DNA from: Intoshia linei
Lineage: Eukaryota; Orthonectida; Rhopaluridae
Reading direction: 5' to 3'
DNA: 37,848 nt
Assembly (NCBI GenBank): GCA_001642005.1
Contig: LWCA01000233.1
Span: forward strand, 1 to 37,848
Below, in pieces: positions 1-10,623 of the stretch. The number at the start of each line of letters is the position of its first letter. The first letter of the stretch is position 1. The translations under genes were made by a program, and so were the position numbers. The notes beneath the pieces are model-generated. The model was not told the origin of the DNA, ran no database searches, and worked only from the letters and a program-made list of their open reading frames with translations.

Positions 1-281
1 AAGTCAATAAAATTAGCATTATCATCGAATTTTTAGTGCTATAAAATGTCGATTCTATTGACAACCTGTCAGTGGTTATTTGATAATGCCTTTAAATTTT
101 AACAGTTTAAAAAATTAATTTTCATTATTAAAAATTAATTTAAAAAAGTTTAACCTTCAAGTTGTTTACAAATCCACATAATCCAATAATTATACAATGC
201 TAGAGTGACCATAATAAAGTTACTATAAACTTTAAAAGTTGTAATTATTTTATCGCTCTACGTGTGAATTCTATCTTTCTA
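1..281. other. A+T-rich stretch before the Hsp10 start; no gene seen
   Basis: No open frame with recognisable similarity and no repeat boundary was seen. It should contain the promoter and 5' UTR of the plus-strand chaperonin-10 gene whose predicted start codon is at 282. No core promoter motif is distinctive enough to call in such A+T-rich sequence. Confidence 0.4.
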
Positions 282-807
282 ATGGTAATTCACTGTTTTT
301 GGTTTATGCCCTATTTTATTAGTATTTTTCCTTTATTTAGTTTTTATTTTATTGGTTAAGTTTCTGAAAAACATTGAGAATACAAAAAAATTTAAATTTA
401 AACATTTAATTTTAGTCTCAAATAGTGAAACGTTTCTTACCAATGTTTGATCGAATTTTGGTCAAAAAATTTACACCTTCTTCCAAAACATCTGGAGGTA
501 TAATTATACCTGAAGCAGCACAAGAAAGAGTTCTAAATGCTGTAGTCGTTGAAACCGGTGAAGGCATAAGGAATGAGGTTATCACAATTCATAAATTTTA
601 ATTAAACATTTTAGTAATGTTTCTAAATTATAATTATGTTTTTAGCAAGGAAAATTAATTGATATGACCACAAAAGTAGGCGATGAAGTACTTTTGCCTG
701 AATATGGTGGTACCAAAGTTATATTACAAGATGTAGTAAATCTATTACCTCATTATTATAGTTATGCATCTTATTTTTTAACGAAAGTTGATTTTTTATT
801 TTTTTGA
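282..807 (+). CDS. HSPE1: Mitochondrial chaperonin 10 (Hsp10, GroES family), three exons
   Basis: Exons 282-284, 416-577 and 646-807; introns 285-415 (131 nt) and 578-645 (68 nt), all GT-AG, giving about 108 residues. Hsp10 forms the heptameric lid of the Hsp60 folding chamber in the mitochondrial matrix. Visible family signatures are FLPMFDRILV at the N-terminus, the mobile-loop region SSKTSGGIIIPE, and VGDEVLLPEYGGTKV in exon 3. The start is inferred: an ATG at 282 is followed directly by a GT donor, so exon 1 would carry only the initiator Met, an arrangement I recall for vertebrate HSPE1. The last part is odd. After ILQD the frame runs through about nine extra residues before YFLTKVDFLFF and a TGA, where the family has roughly YFLFRDGDILGK. 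Either this is an insertion with a divergent tail, or an undetected mini-intron lies there. An AATAAA sits near 916. Identity is secure; the exact C-terminus is not. Confidence 0.9.
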
Positions 808-1007
808 AATGCTTAATAATATTCGTTATAAAATTTTTTAACCTGTACTATATATACTGTATAGTGTAATTTTATGTACTATCACCACACGTCTTAAATT
901 TTTCTGATTCATAAAAATAAAGATTACTTGGAATCGTCGCATCAGTATTTAATACCATTATCCTTAATTAAGTAAAAATTAAAAATTTTAACATATATAT
1001 TATAGAT

Positions 1008-1316
1008 GATGGGCCGGCAACCAATGGCCCACAGAATAATTTTGGTGGATCTTTGAGTAAATACGTAAATTATTTATTTTTTAACTTTTAAACAACATTT
1101 TAAAGTTTTAAAAGTAGTAATTTCTAAAATTGACTCATAATCATTTTAATACTGAATTGTCAAATCGCCCTGGATTTTATTTTGTTGAATATACTAGAAC
1201 CGTTTCTCTTTAATTAAAATTGAAATGTATCTGGTGTAAATTTTCAAAAACGGGGCCCGTGCAATTTTGTGATATAAAAAAGTGGGCCACGAGATTCAAA
1301 AGGTTGCCGAGCCCTG
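1008..1316. mobile_element. Non-autonomous hAT-type element (MITE-like)
   Basis: The right end, read inward on the minus strand, begins CAGGGCTCGGCAACC and continues to GTGGCCCAC. The left end matches imperfectly (GATGGGCCGGCAACC, then ATGGCCCAC). This is the usual hAT terminal repeat form. The flanking 8-mers TTATAGAT and GTATACAT agree at 6 of 8 positions. No transposase is present; the 88-codon open frame starting at 1220 is a by-product of the element and its flank. Confidence 0.6.
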
Positions 1317-1826
1317 GTATACATTGTATACTATCAAATATAAATGTTGACATTATTATTTACAAAGTTAATGATCTTATTCAACCAGAAAACAATTGTA
1401 GCAGATTTGATTTTAATCATTTAATGAACTCAAACAAAGCTTTCTACAATGTTTTTATTTTTTGTTATGTCCATTACACACATTAGATAGTATGATAAAA
1501 TGTATAAGTTAACACTTAACTTGTTTTTAAGTTTTTTTACATATCTTATATATGAAATTTCTAATGCTACCGTAGTTTGAACCAATTCCGTAATGTCCAA
1601 TAAAATCATCACGGAATTGGTTAAATAATGGCCAAGGTAGCCGAAGATATTATAATTGGCTCATTTTGTTAGTGTTTGGAAGGATTGGCAATCAATGTAT
1701 ATTTTATATTTAGGATCATTACATTTTCAGAGAATCTGATATATTGGGACGATTTGTGTCTAAATAATGTAACAATAAATATTTATCAACGATCTACATA
1801 TGATTTGTCCTAATTTATAGTTCCAG
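1317..1826. other. Intergenic, upstream of the receptor gene, with one hairpin
   Basis: No gene is recognised. Positions 1580-1595 and 1607-1622 form an inverted repeat (AACCAATTCCGTAATG against its complement, 15 of 16 pairs) with an 11-nt spacer. It could be a tiny MITE or a chance hairpin. The promoter and any untranslated first exon of the receptor gene at 1827 should lie here. Confidence 0.4.
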
Positions 1827-4800
1827 ATGTTTTATTATTTGGTCATTTATTTTAATAATATTCTTGAAATGATTATTTTTGTCTTTATATTACTTCAAAC
1901 CTATGGATTTTGTGATTTTAAACGTTTCAAGTCTAATTTTTTGATAGATTGTAAATTTCAGTCGACTGAACATGAATTAATCGAAAATATATTAAATAAT
2001 TACGAGTCTAGTATGCGACCGGTACTGGACCATAGAAAGATACTAAAAGTAAACATTGGTTTTTCGCTTACTCAGTTACTTCAACTGGTATATTGGTAAT
2101 TTGACATTTATTATTTTCCAGAATGAAAAACGCCAATATTTACAAATAAACTCGTGGATTCATTTGGTAAGCAATTTTATTTTTAATTGCATCTCAATAG
2201 AAATGGTTTGATGATTTTCTTAATTGGAATCTTAGTGAATACAATATTTCGTCAATAAATGTGCCCATCAACAATGTTTGGCATCCTGATATAATTTTAT
2301 ATAATAAGTAATTTGCATAATATTGATCATTTTTAATTCAAGTGTCGATGAAACTAAAAATGGCGTTAACATTTTTCCTCTTACAAATGTTATTGTCAAA
2401 TATACAGGTCAAGTAGATTGGTATATTTTTATTTTCGTTTCTATAAAATTTAGGGTGCCATCGGCAATGCTCAAGTCATCATGTATTATTATTATTTCAC
2501 TACATTTTTTGTTTTTTTAAAACAAACAAATGTATTACAGCAGTGTTTCATAACTCTGGTAAATTTCACGAATTTATTGGAATTATCAAAATTTTAGATT
2601 AATGTTAATTTTTTAAAATACTAGCTTGACTGTTATGTATTTCTTTTTAATTGTGATTAATGATAATGCTCATGATTTAAAAAAATATTCAGAATTTTAT
2701 TTTTTATAAAATTTGGTAATTTTTTCCATTTTTCAAATACGGGTCATTTGGTGGTTTGACCCTGAAGACGTAAGTTTCTGATGTTGAGATTTACGACAAT
2801 AGTAATGATGTTAAATTTTCCCAGGATTTATGTTATTTAAATTTCGTTTATTATTCTATTTTTACTATCAATAAACTCGAGATAAGATTTAAGCCTTTGA
2901 TCCAGTTCTGGATATTTTAAAACTTGAACAGATTTCAATTGAACATTAGTTATAGTAGCTTGACTTTTAATTTTCACGGAATTTTTTAAAATATTATTTA
3001 AAGTTCGACTACTTATATTTCTTTTAAATTTTCTAGAGAAAATAGACGCTAAAGAAACACTGCTTATCCTTTAAATTTAATCTTGTGTACTTTTCTTTTT
3101 TTCTTTCCATTTACTGGGATAAAAAATAAAGTTAAATACTTTTCAAAAAATAATTAAAATTAAAAAACTTATTTTTTTCGTTTGCCACCTACAGTAAAAT
3201 TTAAAGGCGAAATTCAGAAATCAGCGAATTTGAGAATACGCGAAAGTGAGAATATTCACTGTATATAGAAAATTTTAAATAGTCAAACTATCTTTAATAT
3301 TAGTTAAAATGCATTAATATTTTGGAAATATCATTTTTTTATACTTGATCACTATTATACCGAAAGATGTTCAAAAAAATAATTTTTCATTTTTTTGAGA
3401 CACCTCAATGTGCATATCTAATAAATTTGTATTAAGAAAATCTATAAGAATGGTCAGACTAAAGGTGTTCCAAAATTTTATAAATTAGGTCTAAATACTG
3501 ATAAAGTTGCGTGTGATAGTTTTATGATAATCGTGAAAAGAAGAAAAAATTTCATACAAAAATGTTCTACAAAAACTAAAATATAACTTTATTTACTGGA
3601 ATGTTACGATTAGATCCTGTAGTTATGTTTTGAGTGGTCCTGTGTTGGTCGTCATGTTTGGTTGTTCATTTTGCACCTTTAAATTTAATTCTATCTCGCT
3701 TACTTATTATTTTATAGATGTTTAAATTTCTTATAATTTTATAAAAATTTTCACTAGAAACAAAAATAAATAAGGTAGAATTGAATTTTCAGATTCTGAC
3801 TCAAACTCAGTATTCTAGCTCTGTCAAGGGCGGACATTTTTATTTTATATAAAAATAAACTCATTTTGTTAACATTTGTGTAAAGAATTTAAAAAAAATT
3901 GTTATCCCATTTTTTTAATTTATTTGTGTATAATATTAAAAATAAAGTAAAAAGAGTCCAATCCTAAAAATTGTAATAAATAGCATAAATTCCAGAAAAA
4001 AAAAATTATAAAAATCTATTGATCATTTTCAATGTGATAATATATATTCAGTACCAATTTAATAAATACTTAAAAATACCAATTATGTATCAATAATTAA
4101 TAGAATCTTTACTTTATAAACATATTTCAGACGAATTTTACCAATATTAGGAAGGATTGTAATAAATATAAAAAAATAATGTACAGTTATTATGAAATTG
4201 TAGGATCAATATTTACATTTTCAATTATTTTATTCGAAATATTTGAAAAATATTAGTTGATAATATATTAAAACTTATTTGTCACCGGGAATGCGTAGAT
4301 TTCTGGGGTTGAAATTTTGTATTTATATCAACTGGAATAAGCTATCAGAATAATTTCCTTTTTTTAATTTTCGGACTGTCAATTATTATTTCACATTTTT
4401 TGTTTTAATAAAATATTTCGGAAAAAAAATAAATAAATACTAAAATGCTTTTTTGACCGTGAAGGCGTCACTGAATCATCAACGTCATTGAAATTTTTTG
4501 TGTGTGTTAACAGGATACAACTGTACTGCCTGTAAATTTTGTTAAATTCTAGGGCTGTTTTCATTAAAAAAAAATGGTAATTTGTAGTTTTGGCCCTGAA
4601 GATATATTTTTTTATATTTTCGAACTCGTTTGATTTTCAAAAAAATGACAATTGGGATTTTTGACCAGTAAGATATGAGTTTGGGAGGTTTAAATTTATT
4701 TTGCTAACGCCACGGAAAAAACTGTAATTGAAATGTAAACTTTATAAAATTCTAAGACTGATAGTTATAGAAATAAACGGTAACACACAAACCAATATTG

Positions 4801-7800
4801 CATAGCATATTATATAAGTAAGGATATAAAATAAATATTATAATTCCTTGAATTTCGACAATAAAAGCTTTGATTTTTAATTTATTAGAAACTTGTAGTT
4901 TTTAGTAAAAAATTTGTAATTAATTAATAATAATTTTTTTTGATTGAACTGTTATATCAATCCCAAAAAAATGCGATTTTTTGAGAATGAAAGTGGGCCT
5001 AGTACAAAAAATGTTGGGAAACATTGTATTAGTGTTTCACTAATTAAAATATCAAGAATGATGACTCAGTATGGGTACAGTTGGTGAATGTCTAAAATGA
5101 TATAGTACTTTTGCAATTGTTGTGGGCAGGCAAGAATTACACTTTTGAATTAAATTTATTTAGCTTTAGTTCATTTTTCGAAAATGACGTGATTTTGTAA
5201 TACTAAAATTGTTCCTTTTTTAATTTTAATATAAATGTAAATTAAGTGTACTGATCATCCATGATATACGTTTTTCAACAAATGTTAAAAACAAGTACAG
5301 ATTAAAAATTGTATGGGGTGTATTATTTTCTCATTTTGATAGCAATTAATATTAGAATAGTATGTTATATCAAATATTTTAGGTCAAATAAACGTTAAAG
5401 ATTTGTAACTTTTTTTATTTTCATTTAATAATTGGCCTAATATTTTAGTCCATTTGATTCACAGGAATGCCATTTAAAATTTGGTTCCTGGTCATATAAC
5501 TCAGATCAAATTGATTTAATTCCAATGGAAACTGATAGTAGTCTAAATAAATATATTAAAAATGGACAATGGGACATTACAGGTAATATTTAGATTAATT
5601 TCAAAATAAAACTTTAAATTATCAAAATGTCGCATTTATTTTTGCAACTGAAATAACTTAATTAATAATCATTTAATTTTTATTTCTGATTTAATTGATA
5701 ACGGGTCGTTAATGTAGGGTCCCTGAATAGCATCCGGATCTATATCAAATTTCATCCGATTCATCTTTTTTATAGTACTAAAAAAATTTTTTTTTATTAT
5801 ATAATTTAACTCAGCTTATGCAACAAAAATTTTATTATAAATTCAATCATTTTATCATAACAAAAATTTTAGGAGTGTCTGCCAAGCGATCAGAAGAACT
5901 CTACAGTTTTATTGAATAAAAGTTTGTTTTATTAATTTTAGTATGCTGTGATACACCGTTCGTTGATGTTACTTATAGGTTATTCAAAGCTTAGTTTTCA
6001 TAACTATAATATATATATATATATAGAATAAAACTAGATCGCAAATCCATGTTTTATATGTTTAATCTTGTTTTTCCGTGTGTTTTATTAATGGTTGTAA
6101 GCGCATGCGGATTTATGTTACCCACTGAATCTGGCGAAAAAATTTCTCTCTGTATAACACTTTTATTGGCTATTACTGTCTATCAATTGCTAATAGCAGA
6201 AGAAATTCCAGCTACATCAGAATATATACCTTTAGTCGGTATTATAAATTATTACATATTAATATGTATGTATCGAATTTTAATGGTAATATTTATATAG
6301 GAAAATTTTTTGGGTTTTCCATTTTGATTTTATCAATTTCCACCATGTGTAATATTGCAACGGTGAAAGTGCATTTTAATGGAACATATGGATATGAAGT
6401 GCCAAATTGGTGTCGAAGTGTCTTGTTTTATAAATTTTCAAAGTATTTGTTCCTCACCAATGCTATTAAAAAATTGGAAAAAGTAATTTAAAGTTGTATT
6501 ATAATATAACTTTATAATTATAAGATTTGCAAGCAATATAAATGACATGTTATAAACCAGAGATGGCAACGAAATTACATGTGGTGTGTTAATATTGAGA
6601 TTTTATTCGAAAATTATTTTCTGGTGTGTATTATAAAAGAAAATGTTACTCAGCCCTCCAATTGAAACAAAATCATACGTATATGTGACAAAATGAGTAA
6701 CATTTTCAGCAAATTTTCAATGGAATGGAAAATGTCTATTTTTTAATTTTTTATAATTTTTAATGGTTTACTCATGGAATCTATTTCTTGATGAGTTTAT
6801 TATTTGTAAATGAATTTTTAAGACGCAGATTTTGTGAATTATGTTAAAAATACGTCAAGTGTGTATTTTTAACACGAAAACACACCTTTTGATATCATTG
6901 TTATAAATCATACATTCTAAGTTAGGATTCCTAACCTAATAAAATTATTTGTTTATCTGCCTGGTTGATATATTTTATTTGAATAACTAAGAGTACTAGA
7001 ATTTGACAAACACATATTTAAATCAGTTTTTTTCCGTGGAGAATGTAAGCAAAATTTCAATCTCAGAAAGTTACACCTTTCTGGTCAAAAACTCCAATTA
7101 TTTTTTTTTTATTTCAATAGACTTAAACAAATATACTCTCTAATACAGAATTTAAAATCAATAATAATAATAGTAAAAAATGTCAATTTCCAAAAGGTTT
7201 ATCTTCACGGTGAAACCACAAATTACCCTTTTTGTAAAAATAAAAATATTCTTAGAATTAAAAAATAATACAGTTAATACACTTATCTCCAAAAATTAAC
7301 ACACAAAAAAATTTTGATATCACAAAGTAACGTCTTAATAATCAAAAATTCACTTTTATAAAACGAGATCAATTTGTACTAATTTAGTTAAATTAATAAA
7401 TAATTATTTTATATAATCATTTCATTAGGGGTACACATTTAAAAACATACTTTTAATAGATGCCTCGTCATATTTTAAGTTCATCTACATATTTAAATTA
7501 TAAAATAAAATATTAAAATAATACAAATAATCAAATTTAATATTTTTAAAAACAATATTGTTGCGTAATTATTTTGGTAACTACGTGAAAGGTGTTTATG
7601 TAATATTTAAATTATTAATTCCTTCAACTTTCATAAAAAAATTTGTGAGAAAGTCGTTAAAAAGTTGGAAAATGTTCAGTGTAATAGCATCCGCCTAATT
7701 AATATATATGTTACAGGCAATTTTCAAGTTTTGACAAGCAACGTGAATAACAATTCAAATTTGAAAATTTGACCTAATTAATTAATGTAATAATACTTTT

Positions 7801-8899
7801 TCAAAATTTTCCAATTATTTTTTATATTTTGAGTTTATTATTTTGTAATTTTATCAGTCTTTCATAATATTCCCAATATTTATCAACACTTAATTTTTTA
7901 ATATACTTGCTTTTATTGCATTCATTTATAAAATCTTCCATTATGATAAAAATGTGATTTAAAAATTTTTTAATATTATGTCGTTATGAGTCCAAGCTTC
8001 AGTTACTAAAGAAAATTAATACATAAATTGAAATTGAATACAACGTTTATAATTTGAATTTTGCCTTTAACATATATATTACAATATTAAATAATTTAAT
8101 GATTTCTAAAAAGAACACTATTGAAGTTGATATTATTTATGTAAAGCTTTATGAAATAATAATTTTATTTTAATGCTTACTTTATTAAGTAAAATTTGCA
8201 AAAAATAAATTTCTTTCTATCTGTAACTATTAAGGTAGAAAAATTGAAATTTTAGTTTTAGAATTTTTTAAAATCTGTATCAGAATCTATATTTTTTTAA
8301 AGTCTTGAAAATAAAAATAATAATATATATTATACTACAATGTATATCAATAATGCACAAGGTGCATTGAACCCATTATAATAAGGATTATGTATTTAAT
8401 TTTAAATTAGAAACGATTACTTTATGAAAAGCACAGTGTTATTGCCGACGTTGATGTACCGCATGTAATATTAATTATATTATATTAACTTTAGCCAGAA
8501 TGTTTTTTGATGAAAATAAAAAGAAAAACTACAATTATTAAAAAAAGTATTCCACATATTGAAATTGATCACCAATATTTTCTTGAAAATTCGCCTACCA
8601 ACGCTGAAACCCTATCAGTATACAAACCACTTAATCGTCGAATCTCCGATGTTAGACATTTGAAAAGAACAAATTCACATTTAATAAACAACAACAATAA
8701 AAAAGTTTCTAATTCAAATGAAAAAAAAATACCAGAAGATTACTTAACTCTTGCACAGATAGAAAATGAAATAATCAACTATGAATGGCGTGTGGTTTCA
8801 ATAATAATGGATAGAATTTTCTTTTTTTTGTTTACATTTGTCAATTTAGTTTTTTCTATAGTTATATTCCGTGTCCAAATTTTTAATCTGTATACTTAA
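1827..8899 (+). CDS. Nicotinic-type Cys-loop receptor, alpha-like subunit, 11 exons
   Basis: Exons 1827-2087, 2122-2166, 2201-2307, 2343-2420, 2454-2510, 5449-5582, 5873-5905, 5942-5978, 6027-6238, 6301-6482 and 8495-8899. All junctions are GT-AG and in phase, for 516 residues. It should be a subunit of a pentameric acetylcholine-gated cation channel in the plasma membrane. Visible: a signal peptide (MIIFVFILLQ, with an alternative start at 1869), NYESSMRP near residue 60, loop D tryptophans in SWIHLKW, loop A WHPDIILYNN, VKYTGQVDWVP, a Cys-loop Cys174-Cys190 with FPFD, loop B FGSWSYN, and a vicinal Cys-Cys at 240-241 in LYICCDTPF, which marks an alpha-type subunit. M1 is near 259-279. M2 carries GEKISLCITLLL with the intermediate-ring Glu expected for cation selectivity. 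M3 ends in VKVHFNG. A basic, Asn-rich cytoplasmic loop precedes M4 (WRVVSIIMDRIFFF). Odd points: the Cys loop has 15 rather than 13 residues between its cysteines, and eight introns are 33-62 nt. Subtype is not assignable. Confidence 0.93.
2511..5448. repeat. Long receptor intron filled with dispersed repeat
   Basis: This 2.9-kb intron splits the Cys loop of the receptor. It contains a good copy of the dispersed family at about 4120-4790 and a weaker module at about 2690-2830. Both have the recurring core TTTTGACC-x-TGAAG followed by an A/T-rich run and TAAAATTCTAGG. No internal exon of the receptor is needed, because residues before and after the intron join as FFPFD. No other gene was seen. 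Confidence 0.6.
6483..8494. repeat. Long intron in the M3-M4 loop, with repeat modules
   Basis: A 2.0-kb intron falls in the cytoplasmic loop, phase 0 on both sides. An inverted copy of the dispersed repeat occupies about 7030-7400 (CTGGTCAAAAACTCCAATTA), and a short direct fragment (AAAATCTGTATCAGAAT) lies near 8268. The rest is low-complexity A+T with no recognisable gene. Confidence 0.5.
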
Positions 8900-9560
8900 T
8901 AAAGATTAAAGTTGATTTGTTTTAGGAGGCAAGTAATAGTATCATTTTACATTTGTTTTCAGATATTTCAAATATCGGTATTAATTTCACTCTCAAAGTC
9001 TACTTTAATCTAAATTTATTTCATTCGATTCAATATCCATTCAATCACATTATATTTTACATTTGGTTTAGAAATTATGACAATTTATATATTTTTTTAT
9101 ATTTAATATTATATAAAATATTATTTATGTCAGTTTTTTTCAACCTTTTTTATGCTAGGCCCCACTTTCACTCTAAAAAAAATTTTTCCCAAAAAAAATT
9201 GATACAAAATAATAGTAAAAAGATATTCAAATCAAAGTAAATTATCCGAAAAAAATTGCATTATTAATTAACTAGCAACAGGAAAGTCGTACCAAATTCA
9301 CGGATATTTGGAAAGATGTAAATCATATGATGTAAATTTTAATGATGATAAATTAGTCGAATGCAAAATGTAGTATAAGTACAATGTCAATTTGACATTC
9401 CTTAATACGACAATGATAAGTACAAATGTAATCATTAGATTCTTATCAATGATAAGTTATCGAAAAATAAATTGTCATGTTTACAAACAAAAATAGTTTA
9501 ATTTGAAATAAAGTAATAATTTAATTAAAAAAGTTAGTTTCATCACGTGCACAATTTATA
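8900..9560. other. Intergenic between receptor and RpS3A
   Basis: The open frame beginning at 8953 is low-complexity (Phe, Tyr, Ile, Lys), matches nothing I recognise and lacks the flanks of an exon. I treat it as chance. The RpS3A promoter must lie in the last few hundred bases; no specific motif can be called. Confidence 0.4.
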
Positions 9561-10623
9561 ATGGCTGTTGGAAAAAATAAACGACTTAGTAAAGGTGGAA
9601 AAAAAGGCCAAAAGAAAAAAATGTAATTAATAGCAACAATACCGACATGATATTAACATTTAGTATCGATCCATTTACAAAAAAAGAATGGTACAATGTT
9701 ATGGCACCGGCATATTATACCAACCGAAAAGTAGGTGAAACAATAGTCACTAAGACATGGGGAACAAGTATTATTTTTTATCGTATCATTTTTACATTAT
9801 TTCATCTCAGAAATTGCCTCAAATTCATTAAAAGGACGAGTTTTCGAGATAAATTATGAAGATTTGGTACCAGATCATGCCCTAACATATATCAAGATCA
9901 AACTAGTGGCTGAACACGTTGAGGGGAGAAATGTTTTAACCAATTTTCATGGCATGACACTGACAACTGATAAATACAAATCCATCCCTAAAAAGAGACA
10001 AGTTTTTATTCAGAATTTTAATTCTCGGTAATTTGTATTCATTTAGACATTAGTTGAAGTTTTTGTTAATGTAAAAACAGCTGATGGATACTTGTTGCGT
10101 GTTTTCTGTATTGGTTTAACCAAAAAGCATACAAATGATACCAGCAAAAAGGCATATGCTAAATCTAGTCAGGTAATTTACTAGTTAATTTTTTATAATT
10201 GTTCTATAGGTGAAACGACTGAGAGTGGTAATGAGAGAACATTTATGTAAAGATTTTGCTAAGGCCAGTCTGAGGGGATTAGTCAACTTGATGTATTTAT
10301 TTTTTTACTGTTTTATAGGCAATTGTTTAGTTCACCCGGAAAAACCGAAAGGACTATTCGAAATGCTGCGGCTCAGATATACCCAATGGAGGAAATTTAT
10401 ATTCGCAAAATTAAGGTGTTGAAAAAACCCAAATTTAGCTGTAAGTTTTTTTATTCAATTATGTATATGAAATATAGTGGCTACTTTAATGGATATTCAT
10501 TCTGATAAATATAATCCCGTTGAAACTGCTGATGACGAAATGGGAAGAAAAGTTGACCTTGGTTATGAAAATTTACAAATTGACGGTGATCGATATGAAC
10601 CGCCAATTCAAAGTTATGTATAA
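9561..10623 (+). CDS. RpS3A: Small-subunit ribosomal protein eS1 (RpS3A), 7 exons
   Basis: Exons 9561-9622, 9664-9767, 9811-10001, 10047-10172, 10210-10292, 10319-10440 and 10478-10623 give 277 residues, slightly longer than the usual ~264. eS1 lies on the 40S subunit near the mRNA exit and is needed for ribosome assembly. Diagnostic segments in order: [16 protein letters not shown] at the start, [84 protein letters not shown], and a C-terminal YEPPIQSYV. All introns are tiny: 41, 43, 45, 37, 26 and 37 nt, each GT-AG with matching phases. The 26-nt intron at 10293-10318 is required; without it the protein would carry an unrelated insert before LFSSPGK. The stop TAA overlaps a possible poly(A) signal. 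There are no breaks, so it is probably the functional copy. Confidence 0.96.

Noticed and set aside
1220-1486. 88-codon plus-strand open frame
   Set aside because: It spans the right end of a hAT MITE and its flank, with no similarity and no exon signals.
8953-9240. 95-codon plus-strand frame after the receptor
   Set aside because: Phe/Tyr/Lys-rich low-complexity translation with no start context, splice sites or similarity.
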